Assembly: GCF_020012125.1 (NCBI RefSeq)
Contig: NZ_JAIFAG010000001.1
Span: 4,774,001 to 4,838,000 of the forward strand
Source of the DNA: Hymenobacter psoromatis
Lineage (GTDB): Bacteria > Bacteroidota > Bacteroidia > Cytophagales > Hymenobacteraceae
Direction of reading: 5' to 3'
DNA length: 64,000 nt
The notes under the pieces were generated by a model. The model saw only the letters and a list, made by a program, of their open reading frames with translations. It was not told where the DNA came from and made no database searches. Shown here in pieces: positions 25,205-32,934 of the stretch (positions are counted from its first letter, which is position 1; the number at the start of each line of letters is the position of its first letter). The translations under genes were made by a program, and so were the position numbers.

Positions 25205-26119
25205 ATGGATACTCTTCGCTACGCTTTATGGGTGATTTTGGGAGCAGCATTGCTGGGTGCCTGCCAGGCCGAGCCCGCAACTCAAACCGCAGCAGCGAAA
25301 GCTGTTGCGCCGGTCTCAGCGCCCAGCCCTGGCAACTCCGCAAAAAGGAAAGCCAGGGACTACTACCAGTTGACGGCCAATTACGATGGCGTCCGGTTGG
25401 ATGTGCGGGTCAATGACATGCCCGTTATTATGAACGAAGAGGAAAACGGAGCCGGGATACACGTTGTCAACGACCTGCTCACCGGTTCGGAAAACATCAT
25501 CACCGTGATGGCAAAACCGCCCCAGGGTAAGGCCCAGCCCCTCGGAAATGCCGCCATCCACGTTGATGTCACCGCCTTTCCTGGTCAGGGCGGCGGCGAC
25601 GGGAAGGGCAAGGTGCTCTATAGCTATGACTGGAAGATGAAAGACGCTCAGCTGCCCCTGCCGAGCGTCCGCGGCCAGTTCCAGACCACCCCGCTTTCGG
25701 AGCCGTTGAGTTGGCAGAATGCCACCAAGCTAAGCTTGGCGACGCTGGACAAGGCCGGCATCAACGCCCAGACTAAACGGCTTTATGAGGCACTTAAAAC
25801 TAAAAATGCGGCAGAAACCACGGCACTACTCACCTCCGAAGCCCACGACCAGGAAGTCGGTTTTGGCCTGCCGCTGGGAGACCCTGCCGGCGACCAGCGC
25901 AAAATTTACGAGGAGCAGTTCCGCTGGCCGAATTGGGGGCTCAGCCCGATTAACTACGAGGCTTTGGAGTACGCTCTGTATGGCGGCGGGCGAGTAGTCC
26001 GCGTTCACGCCCCGAACGGCCACCCGGCTTTTACGTCCACGCCAGACAAAGATGGCGGGACCACCACCTTCGATGTCTACCTCTCTCTGATTAATGGCCA
26101 CTGGGTAATCGTGAAATGA
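25205..26119 (+). CDS. Lipoprotein paralogue, cassette copy 2, gene A
   Basis: 304 residues, the same length as the paralogue at 23174-24088. The signal peptide ends in a lipobox (ALWVILGAALLGAC), so the mature protein is probably lipid-anchored, unlike copy 1. The same two parts follow: a beta-rich region (DGVRLDVRVNDMPVIMNEEE, then VVNDLLTGSENIITVMAKPP) and a C-terminal NTF2-like region (RLYEALKTKNAAETTALLTS, ending YLSLINGHWVIVK). PLSWQ and the spacing around it are shared by both copies. The stop TGA overlaps the ATG of gene B (ATGA). Function unknown. Confidence 0.75.
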   Translation: MDTLRYALWVILGAALLGACQAEPATQTAAAKAVAPVSAPSPGNSAKRKARDYYQLTANYDGVRLDVRVNDMPVIMNEEENGAGIHVVNDLLTGSENIITVMAKPPQGKAQPLGNAAIHVDVTAFPGQGGGDGKGKVLYSYDWKMKDAQLPLPSVRGQFQTTPLSEPLSWQNATKLSLATLDKAGINAQTKRLYEALKTKNAAETTALLTSEAHDQEVGFGLPLGDPAGDQRKIYEEQFRWPNWGLSPINYEALEYALYGGGRVVRVHAPNGHPAFTSTPDKDGGTTTFDVYLSLINGHWVIVK

Positions 26120-26877
26120 GCCAGCAGGACCCCCACGCAGCACCGCGCCCCACCCCGCGCCTGCTCGCCCCGCCGCCGCGCCCCGTGCCGCTGGGGGTAG
26201 TGCTATATCTGCTGCTGGCTACCCAGCTCGGTTGGCTTTTTCTGAACTTTGGTATGCTGCTGTTCTGATTCAACTGCGCCTTTGGGGCCGATGTCAAGTC
26301 CCTGCTATTTCTGGCCCCGCAGCACGCTTTAGGCACGGTGACAAGCTTGGAAGCAACGCCAATTCTGGGAAGCACCGGCTCAAGTTCCTCCGTCGGCGGC
26401 TTGCATAAGGACTATGGCACTCGGCCAATAGTCGCATTTCAGTACACTTACGCCTTGCCCGGCGGCCAGTTGAGACGAGGAACCCCTTACGTAGGAGATA
26501 ATGCCGGCGATGCAGGGGACGACCTCCGCGACGGCCTCCTGATTGAGGGCGCTTCAGCAGATACCACCGGAGGATACGAGCCGGTCAGGAGCGGCTCCAA
26601 AGTCTCGGTCGAGTACGTGGGCTTTTTGCCCTCGGTCTCGCGCATCTGGGGGATGCGCTCGAACGTGTATCCCTGGTTCATGCTGGGCGTTTTCGTCTTC
26701 ATTTTTGTCGGCGCGGTCCTGCTGCGGTCGGCTCCAAAAATATCTCTGACTCACGCAACGCGCCCGGCGAGCGGGCGGTCAAGCCTAGGAGATTCCACTT
26801 GCCCCCCTCTTTCCTATGCTACAACGTTTTTTTACGCGGCTCGCCGCCGCTTGGCTGCCGGCCCTGGCTTTCGGTAG
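26116..26877 (+). pseudogene. Cassette copy 2, gene B, with Trp codon changed to TGA
   Basis: The frame opens at ATG 26116 (MSQQDPHAAPRPTPRLLAPP) and aligns with copy 1 through LLATQLGWLFL. At codon 51 (26266-26268) it reads TGA where copy 1 has TGG in FWFNCAFGADVK. After the stop the same frame continues to match (FNCAFGADVK, VGFLPSVSRIWGMRSNVYPW) down to the second helix. The C-terminus beyond about 26745 diverges and runs over the start of the next gene in another frame. A downstream GTG at 26338 could start a fragment but would lack the first helix. Translation overlap with gene A (ATGA) is retained. Confidence 0.75.
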
Positions 26878-27271
26878 CCTGCTGGCCTCCTGCCAGCACC
26901 AGTCCGAAGTACCCGGCCCGCACTGCTCCATTCCGGCCACGGTGCGCAGCTTCGTCACCCGCGACAGCTGCCGCAGTTTCGTCCTTCAGTTGGCCAGCGA
27001 ACCGGGCGCGCTGCTTCGGCCTACGGGGCAGCTGTGGCAGTCTTTCCTGCCCAAAACCCGTGATGGCCAGCGCGTGTTCATTGAATACGTAACAGCCACT
27101 GATTCGAGCAGCTCCGGGTGCCGGGTGCCGCTAAGTCGGCCCGTGCGCCTCACCTGCCTGAGCGCTGACACCACGCGCCTACCCAAGCCGCCGGTGTTGC
27201 CCCATGACACTATCCGAGTGCCCCGCGATACTGCCAAAGTGCCCCGCGATACTACTAAAGGCAAGCCTTAG
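26816..27271 (+). CDS. Small lipoprotein with PRDT repeats
   Basis: 151 residues. The N-terminus MLQRFFTRLAAAWLPALAFG continues to the lipobox LLASC, so this is a predicted lipoprotein. The mature part has four Cys residues (PHCSIPATVRSF, RDSCRSFVLQL, SSGCRVPLSRPVRLTCL), suggesting disulfides. The C-terminus has three near-repeats of P-x-D-T-x-x-x-P (VLPHDTIRVPRDTAKVPRDT). No family was recognised. Its start overlaps the decayed end of the upstream pseudogene. Confidence 0.65.
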   Translation: MLQRFFTRLAAAWLPALAFGSLLASCQHQSEVPGPHCSIPATVRSFVTRDSCRSFVLQLASEPGALLRPTGQLWQSFLPKTRDGQRVFIEYVTATDSSSSGCRVPLSRPVRLTCLSADTTRLPKPPVLPHDTIRVPRDTAKVPRDTTKGKP

Positions 27272-27388
27272 CCTGCACTACCTGCTCTGCCGAAGGGTTA
27301 CTACTGGCCGGCGGCTTTCGTCAGGGCCGGCAGTGAAAGCTAAGATATACGGACAAGTACCTTGGCGGGCATGGGGGTAAGACTTTTG

Positions 27389-27435
27389 CCACTTAAAAAG
27401 ACCGTCCGGAGTATTGAGGCGGTCTTTTTAAGTGG
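27389..27435. terminator. Perfect 16-bp hairpin, bidirectional terminator
   Basis: CCACTTAAAAAGACCG (27389-27404) is perfectly complementary to 27420-27435 with a 15-nt loop. The arms contain A/T runs that supply a U-tract in both directions. It lies between the plus-strand lipoprotein gene and the minus-strand island, so it probably ends transcripts from both sides. Confidence 0.8.
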
Positions 27436-27448
27436 CTTTGTCAGAATT

Positions 27449-27529
27449 TTACTGCCGGGTTTCGGCCAGGTTTTCCTTGGTGAGCACGTCCACCATGCCG
27501 TCTTCGCTCACCACCAGGCAGGGGTTGAT
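27449..27529 (-). pseudogene. Orphan C-terminal tail of a diadenylate-cyclase-domain gene
   Basis: Read on the minus strand, this encodes PCLVVSEDGMVDVLTKENLA followed by ETRQ and TAA, nearly the same as the last residues of the intact gene at 30358-31917. Against that gene it has four base changes, three of them synonymous, and one in-frame 6-bp deletion over about 75 bp. The rest of the gene is absent. The next 107 bp to 27636 hold nothing recognisable. With the intact 3' end it brackets the type VI cassette. Confidence 0.8.
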
Positions 27530-27636
27530 AGAAAAAATTGTTTTATTGGGCAGGCTCGGGTGGTGGTTGGGGAAGAGCGCCCGGCCGGGGGCCAGGGTAG
27601 CGACCAATTGGGCCGCCTTTTATGACCCGGCCCGTC

Positions 27637-28044
27637 TTACTCCCCCGGCACGGGGAAGGGCGGCTCGGTCCAGCCCAGGGCCGGGGCGCGGGCGATGCTG
27701 TCGGGCACGCAGACTTTGTTAAAAAACTCCTTGTTGGTGGGGTCGGCGGCGGCGAACTTGACCAGGCAGCGGGTGCAGCCCTCGGCCAGGTCGCCGTCCG
27801 AGCTGCTATGGTAGGTGGAGTCGCCTACTGAGTAGGTGAAGAAGGCCACGCTGTGCGAGCTGGGGCCGACGACGTAATCCGTGCCCGTTACATAGCCAAT
27901 CGTGTAGCGGGGGTTAGCATTGAGGGCATGAGAAGACACAAAGTAGTAGCCAAAGCCACCAATGAACATGACTGCTCCTGCTACTGCTAATACATCTTGA
28001 AGCCATTTAGGTAGGCTGTTGATAAATTCATCATGCGTGCTCAT
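27637..28044 (-). CDS. Small membrane protein, possible immunity partner
   Basis: 135 residues. One transmembrane helix near the N-terminus (about residues 18-37, VLAVAGAVMFIGGFGYYFVS) is followed by a soluble extracytoplasmic part with two Cys (EGCTRCLVKF). No family was recognised. Its ATG overlaps the stop of the upstream effector-like gene (ATGA), so the two are translationally coupled. In type VI cassettes a small membrane protein directly after an effector is often the immunity protein; this is inference from position only. Confidence 0.6.
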   Translation of the reverse strand: MSTHDEFINSLPKWLQDVLAVAGAVMFIGGFGYYFVSSHALNANPRYTIGYVTGTDYVVGPSSHSVAFFTYSVGDSTYHSSSDGDLAEGCTRCLVKFAAADPTNKEFFNKVCVPDSIARAPALGWTEPPFPVPGE

Positions 28045-29152
28045 GGCTTTTTATGGGCATCTGGAAGTTTTTCTTTCAGCTTGGCACTGAGCACTTTTTT
28101 GGCCGCCCCTAGCAGGATTCGGTTGCCCTGCTCCAGGCCCGTGTTCAGGCCCACGCCCATCCCGTAGCCCGTGACAGGGCCCAGGCGCAGCATGGCCTGG
28201 TAGGTGCCAAAGCCCACCCCGTCGCTCATGAGCTGCGTTTTGGGCAGATTGTTCAAGCCGAACCACGCGCGCCCGCCCCACCCCTCCGGCAGCTTAAAGC
28301 CCGCCGCTACTTTGCCGAAGGTGTAGTTGAAAACAGCATCCCGCTCAAACTCATAAGTGCTGATACTACCAGTGACTATTGATTTGAAACCCTTTGACGG
28401 AGAGAAGCTAAAGCCTGCTGAAAATAACGAATTATAAGTTAATGGGACGCCCAAGCCAGATGCAGCAGCAGATAAAAGGTTAATGTTCAGCCCGGCCTCG
28501 ATAGCATCGTGCTTGACAATGTAGTTGCCTACCCCTTGCCCGACCCCCATTGATAACAGCTCCCTGGAGAAACGTCTTCAAAGTCACGGCCCGCAAATGA
28601 GCCGCGATGGCCGCGCCATTATTTTTGAGCAGGGCGGCGCTGTTTTGCAGGCCGGCCAGCGTGGCATCTTCGACGGCGGTGTAGGCCAGCGGGGCGGCCT
28701 GCACGCTGCCCACCACCACGGCCCCGCCTATCGAGCGCGTCACCGGGTCCAGGCGGGCCATCAGGGCCAACTCGTAGGGCATGGTGGCCACCACGTGCTG
28801 CCAGAGCCTTTGCTCTGGGGTCATTCCCGGCCCAATGGTGGCGTAGGGCTGGGCCGTGAGCCGGCTGGCGTAGCGGGCGTGGCCCGCCCGCGCCAGCGTA
28901 TCGAGCTGATTGCGGCGGGTAGCATCGCGGCGACCGGCGCTCAGGGCCAGCTGCTGGCGGGCGGCGCGGGCGGGGGCATCTGGCACGCGCAGGGCGCGCA
29001 GGGCGCGCTCGCTGTTGGTCACGGCCCGCCGGAGGGTGGCGGCCAGCTGGGCCTGGTGGGCCGCCTGGGCCTGGGCGGGGGGGGTAGGGCCGGGGCCGGG
29101 CGGCCAGCCGGGTAGGGCGCGGGGAGATATGGGCGCAGAAATAAAAAGTGAC
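28041..29152 (-). pseudogene. Effector-like gene broken by a 1-bp frameshift
   Basis: Two reading frames join at a run of five G on the coding strand (plus-strand C run 28544-28548). The upstream frame (about 29152 to 28545) encodes an Ala-rich helical protein ending TLKTFLQGAVING. Removing one G continues smoothly into VGQGVGNYIVKHDAIEAGLN and on to the stop at 28041. The second part is Gly-rich and beta-rich (YNSLFSAGFSFSPSKGF, GFGTYQAMLRLGPVTGYG). No clear start codon was found at the 5' end, which lies within 15 bp of the TssD gene stop. No family was recognised. Position after TssD genes and before a small membrane protein suggests a type VI effector. The run could also be a sequencing error or a phase-variable tract. 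Confidence 0.6.
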
Positions 29153-29162
29153 AGCCGGCCGG

Positions 29163-29551
29163 CTACGACGGCCAGTTGTTCAAAAACTCGGTGCCCTGCT
29201 TGGTAAAGCGCTCGGCCACGATGCTGAGCTGGCAGAAGTAGGCCACGTTGCCGCTGGCATCGGGCTGGAAGTGCTCGGAGTAGCTCACGCAGGTGGCCCG
29301 GTCGAGGCGCAGCACCAGGGAAGGCCCCTGGCCGTCGAGGTCCACAAAAACCACGCAGCACGTCAGGCGCTTGAGCGGGTCGTTGGCCCAGTGGAGCAGG
29401 TCGGCATCGGCGGCGCTGGCTTTGCCGCGCGGGCCGGTGTTCTGCTGCACGTGGTGAGTGCAGATGTCGAGCGGGTAATGGGGCTGGCTCAAGCCAGGCT
29501 GCCCGGCGACGAGTAGTCACCGAGCACCAGCAGGGCATGAAAGGAGGCCAT
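29163..29551 (-). pseudogene. TssD (Hcp-type type VI tube protein), frameshifted
   Basis: ATG 29551 opens MASFHALLVLGDYSSPGSLA and meets TGA at 29489-29491. The rest of the protein continues in another frame from about 29495 (GLSQPHYPLDICTHHVQQNT) to TAG at 29163. The joined product of about 130 residues has the TssD pattern: LLHWANDPLKRLTCCVVFVD, then LRLDRATCVSYSEHFQPDAS and a terminal FLNNWPS. TssD forms the inner tube of Bacteroidota type VI secretion systems, and specialised copies carry effectors. A 1-bp loss explains the break. It is 30 bp after the second TssD-like gene. Confidence 0.75.
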
Positions 29552-29581
29552 CGAAGGAGGAGAAAAGCAAGTGAAAAATAC

Positions 29582-29980
29582 CTAGAGGGGCCAGTGATTA
29601 TCCACCTGCACGGCCCCATCGATATCCAGGCGCTCGGCCGAAATCAGCAGCGACATGGTGGCGGAGGGGCCGAGGCCGGTGGAGTCGAAGTGCAGCCCCT
29701 CGCTCACGCAAAAGGCATTCTCGAAGCGCACCGTGCGGAAGCGGTGCCCATCGGCCGCCAGCACGGTGAGGCTGCCATCAAGCAGCTTGGTAGGGCTGGC
29801 CATCTAGGCATCCAGCACGGGGTGGTGCAGGTGGTCGAGAGCCAGGCTGAGCTGGCCGCCGTGTACGCCGGCCTGGGGCCGGGTCTGCTCGTCGATATTT
29901 TGCACGAGCGCCCAGTGAAACTCGCGGACGGCCCAGGTGGCCGCTTCGGTCGTAAGTTGGAGGGTTGCGGTAAAGGCCAT
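29582..29980 (-). pseudogene. TssD (Hcp-type tube protein) with in-frame TAG
   Basis: From ATG 29980 the frame reads MAFTATLQLTTEAATWAVRE through GGQLSLALDHLHHPVLDA, meets TAG at codon 59 (29804-29806), then continues in frame MASPTKLLDGSLTVLAADGH through FENAFCVSEGLHFDSTG and ISAERLDIDGAVQVDNHWPL to the stop at 29582. Full length would be 132 residues, normal for TssD. The stop sits where the family usually has a Trp-Met pair, so TGG to TAG is the likely change. ATG 29803 directly after the stop could allow reinitiation of a 73-residue half. Confidence 0.75.
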
Positions 29981-30357
29981 TGGGGAAAGTTTAGGAGAAA
30001 GCTGCTAATGAATACCTCTGGTAAAGCTAGATAGGAAAGCAGTAAAATATCTCCGCTTGCCCCATCAGGACCCGCTAGTCCTCCCGAAGCCTCCGTAAGT
30101 ACCGCCAAAGGGCTCCTAAGCCCCTCCGGGCTACCCATACTTTCAAGATGCTTACGAGGGCTTCGGGAAGGAAAAAGCCCCTTCCGGCTACTTATGCATA
30201 GCTGGCAGGGGTCTTTTAAGCAGGCGGCCAAAAGTTAAGCGCACCTTAACTGTCTACTGCTCCTTTGTTAACCATAAATCAGATTAAGAGCCACTTAAAG
30301 GCCTCCGTCAATGGCCCTCTATTCACTTCAGAAGTAGCCCGGAAGCACTCTTACCCC
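29981..30357. other. 377-bp gap with a long imperfect hairpin
   Basis: No gene seen. The best structure is an imperfect inverted repeat of about 19 bp per arm: 30081-30099 (CTCCCGAAGCCTCCGTAAG) with 30151-30170 (CTTACGAGGGCTTCGGGAAG). It lies between the intact cyclase-domain gene and the first TssD gene, so it may end the former transcript or hold the promoter of the latter; no exact TAnnTTTG was found on the minus strand. Confidence 0.5.
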
Positions 30358-31917
30358 TTACTGCCGGCTTTCGGCCAGGTTTTCCTTGGTGAGCACGTCC
30401 ACCATGCCATCCTCACTCACCACGACTACCAGGCAGGGGTAGGGCGAGCTTTCGACGTAGCGCACGGCCGAGTTGAAGCGCGCGCCGCGGGTGCTGGTGC
30501 CGTGGCCGCTGGCCTTGCCATCCAGAATCACGCCGATGGAGTAGCAGTAGCCCTCTGGGTCGAGCAGCACCGCGCCATCGATGCTGGTGATGAGCTGGGT
30601 GATGAGCGGCGTGAGGGGCACCGGCTCAATGAGCGTGCATTGGAGCTTGAGGCGGTCGGCTTCGGCCAGGGCTTCGGTGGTGACGACGAGCAGCGTGCCC
30701 TTGGGCTGGCGGCTGGCTTCGAGCACCACTTCCCAGAGCAGCAGGCTTTTTTCGGCGCGCATCTCGGGGAAAGTCCGCTTGAGGTCGCGCTTGAAGCGGG
30801 CACGGTTGAGGCGCGGGCGGGGCAGGGTGGGTAGGCCGTAGCGCGAGCGCAGCAGCACCTGCCCGGCGTGGGCAAACTCCCAGGCGTAGTGCGTCACGAA
30901 GTGAATGTCGAACAAGTCTTCGCGGCTGGCCTCGTAATGACCCACCTGGCGACCCAGGGCGTATACCTTTTCGCCATCGGCGAGCAGGTGCACGTCGTGG
31001 CTGGTCATTTCGAGCAGCTTGCGCACGGCGCGGTAGTCGCTCAGCTCGGTGGGGCAGGTGAGCGCAAATACCTCCTCCACGTTGGGGTGGCCGCGCTGGG
31101 CCAGCAGTAGCCGCCCTACCCCCTCGGCCCCCTCGTAGCGCAGGCTGGAGATGGTGTTGAGGGTGGTAAAAAGCTGCGCTACCCCAGGGTCGGCCCCCAG
31201 GGCGTGGGCCGGCATATCGAGGAGGCTGCGGCCCGCGGCGCGCAGCAGCTCATCGGTTTCGCGGGGCCGGAAGAGGAAGCCGGCTCCCGGCTCGGGCTCG
31301 GTAAGCGACTTCACGCACTCTTCGTTGAAGCGGTAGAGCGCGGCCACTAGCAGCGAGTTGGCCAGCGGCCGGCCGTTGGTGTAGAAGCGGTGGGGCTGCA
31401 GGGCGGGGTAGGAGCGCAAGGGCTTGCGCCGCATCCGCAGCAGCGTAAACACGAAGTAGTCGTTGACGCGCACCGGCCAGCCCGTGAAGTGCTGGTAGGT
31501 AGCCGGCCCGGTTTCATCCAGCTCGTCCAGCACCTCCTGCACGGCCGCGTAAATACTACGGTTCTGGTAGCGCTGGCGGAGCATACTCGTACTCATGCCT
31601 GGTTCGAGCAACGGGGCCACCGGGGGCTCGCTACTCGTCTGTAAGCTTAAGCTCTGGGCTACGGCGTGAGCAAAGGCGGCGGCGGGCAGCTCGGTGGCGG
31701 GGTCGGTTGGCTCCTGGCACACGGCCAGGCCGGCTTCGGGGTCGGCGGGTAGAGCCAGCAGCTGCACGTAGGGCTCCAGGTCGTCGTCGAGGGCATCGAA
31801 CAGCGCCTGGGCAATGTGCTGGGCCGCTTCGCGGTAGCGCTGCTGGTGGGGCCAGATGTACTGGGGGTAGGCAGAGGTAGCCGCCAGGGCGGACACGGAG
31901 GCTAGGGAGGTGAACAT
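30358..31917 (-). CDS. Diadenylate cyclase (DisA_N/DAC) domain protein, DACNV-like
   Basis: 519 residues from ATG 31917; an in-frame TTG at 31941 is possible. The first about 380 residues form an unassigned sensor region (AQALFDALDDDLEPYVQLLA, VLDELDETGPATYQHFTGWP, DYRAVRKLLEMTSHDVHLLA). The C-terminal about 110 residues fit the DAC fold of c-di-AMP synthases: LITSIDGAVLLDPEG (DGA motif), then STRGARFNSAVRYVE at the RHR position and CLVVVVSEDGMVDVL. The canonical GTRHRAA reads STRGARFNSA, so catalysis may be altered or use another substrate. DACNV is a name used for a sensor-linked DAC group; this assignment is from memory. Its 3' end is duplicated at 27449-27529. Confidence 0.75.
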   Translation of the reverse strand: MFTSLASVSALAATSAYPQYIWPHQQRYREAAQHIAQALFDALDDDLEPYVQLLALPADPEAGLAVCQEPTDPATELPAAAFAHAVAQSLSLQTSSEPPVAPLLEPGMSTSMLRQRYQNRSIYAAVQEVLDELDETGPATYQHFTGWPVRVNDYFVFTLLRMRRKPLRSYPALQPHRFYTNGRPLANSLLVAALYRFNEECVKSLTEPEPGAGFLFRPRETDELLRAAGRSLLDMPAHALGADPGVAQLFTTLNTISSLRYEGAEGVGRLLLAQRGHPNVEEVFALTCPTELSDYRAVRKLLEMTSHDVHLLADGEKVYALGRQVGHYEASREDLFDIHFVTHYAWEFAHAGQVLLRSRYGLPTLPRPRLNRARFKRDLKRTFPEMRAEKSLLLWEVVLEASRQPKGTLLVVTTEALAEADRLKLQCTLIEPVPLTPLITQLITSIDGAVLLDPEGYCYSIGVILDGKASGHGTSTRGARFNSAVRYVESSPYPCLVVVVSEDGMVDVLTKENLAESRQ

Positions 31918-31966
31918 AAAGGCAGAAGCTAAGCGCTGCAAGCCGCCCGGCCTCTGCCCGGCAGTC

Positions 31967-32812
31967 TTATAGCTGAAAGATAACCGGCAACTGCATCTTT
32001 TGCTTTATCGGCCGGCCCTGATAAAGGGCGGGCTCCCACTTCGGGGAGGCCTTGATGAGGCGCACGGCCTCTTCATCCATGCCCGAGCCGTGCTTCTGCA
32101 CCACGCGCACATCGGTGAGCGAGCCGTCGGGCTGCACCGTAAACTCCACGGGCACCTTGGCCTGCATGTGGCGCTTGCGGGCCAGGTCGGGGTAGCGTTG
32201 GTTGGCCGCAATCCAGGAGAAAAATGCCACGTTGCCGCCCACCGGCTGCGCCGATTTCTCGGGCCGGATGATGGCCGTGCCGTTGGCCGTGGTGCCGATA
32301 ACCGACGTAGTGCCGGGCGCGGCCGCCACCGCGCCGGGGGGTAGGGGCTGGGTCGAGGCCGTCAGGTTGGTGGGCACTTCCACCGTTTCGCCCGAGCCGG
32401 GGGCCAGCACGAAGCTCACCGGGGCCGTTACGCGCTGGCGCACCGCCACGCCGCGCTGGTGCGCGGGCGTCCAGCGCGGAGCCGACTGAATGACCCGCAC
32501 CGCCTCGGCGTCGAGCAGCGGGGCTACGGAGTGCACTACCTTCACCTCGCCTACGGAGCCGTTTTTTTCTACTACGAAGCTCACGTTCACCGTGCCTTCC
32601 TGCTTGGCTTGCAGGGCGGCGGTGGGGTATTTCTGGTGCGTTTCCAGGTACTGGGCGTAGCCGGCGGGGCCGCCTTTGGGCACGGCCGGCTGCTCCACAG
32701 CGTCGTAAATCTGGTTGGCATCGGGGGTAGGGTACTTGAGCTTAGCGGGCTTTTGGGCCAGGGCGGGGGTAGCGGCCAGCGCCAGCAGCACCAAGAAACG
32801 AAAAGTGAACAT
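31967..32812 (-). CDS. TonB-family protein with two TonB C-terminal domains
   Basis: 281 residues. A cleavable-looking signal peptide (MFTFRFLVLLALAATPALAQ) replaces the membrane anchor of classical TonB. Two TonB_C-like domains follow: about residues 50-140 (YLETHQKYPTAALQAKQEGT, NVSFVVEKNGSVGEVKVVHS) and about 200-281 (FFSWIAANQRYPDLARKRHM, then FTVQPDGSLTDVRVVQKHGS and KQKMQLPVIFQL). Such proteins are common in Bacteroidota and may be periplasmic partners in energy transduction or peptidoglycan association. It lies 49 bp upstream of the cyclase-domain gene, so co-transcription is possible. Confidence 0.88.
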   Translation of the reverse strand: MFTFRFLVLLALAATPALAQKPAKLKYPTPDANQIYDAVEQPAVPKGGPAGYAQYLETHQKYPTAALQAKQEGTVNVSFVVEKNGSVGEVKVVHSVAPLLDAEAVRVIQSAPRWTPAHQRGVAVRQRVTAPVSFVLAPGSGETVEVPTNLTASTQPLPPGAVAAAPGTTSVIGTTANGTAIIRPEKSAQPVGGNVAFFSWIAANQRYPDLARKRHMQAKVPVEFTVQPDGSLTDVRVVQKHGSGMDEEAVRLIKASPKWEPALYQGRPIKQKMQLPVIFQL

Positions 32813-32934
32813 AAAATGAAAAAGGAGAAGGAGCTAAGCACTAGCAAAATAGCGGCCCAAATGCGGAGGGTAGGAAGCGAACTAGGCCGATGGCAAGCTT
32901 TTCTTTGTAAAATGCTCTTTTAGCACGTTGACCT

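Noticed and set aside
26338..26877. Independent gene starting at GTG 26338
   Set aside because: It is the in-frame remainder of the cassette gene B copy after the TGA at 26266-26268 and lacks the first membrane helix.
28480..29619. A single 379-residue minus-strand gene
   Set aside because: Its first part is an out-of-frame reading of the TssD gene at 29163-29551; only the part left of about 29152 fits a real protein, and that continues in another frame after 28545.
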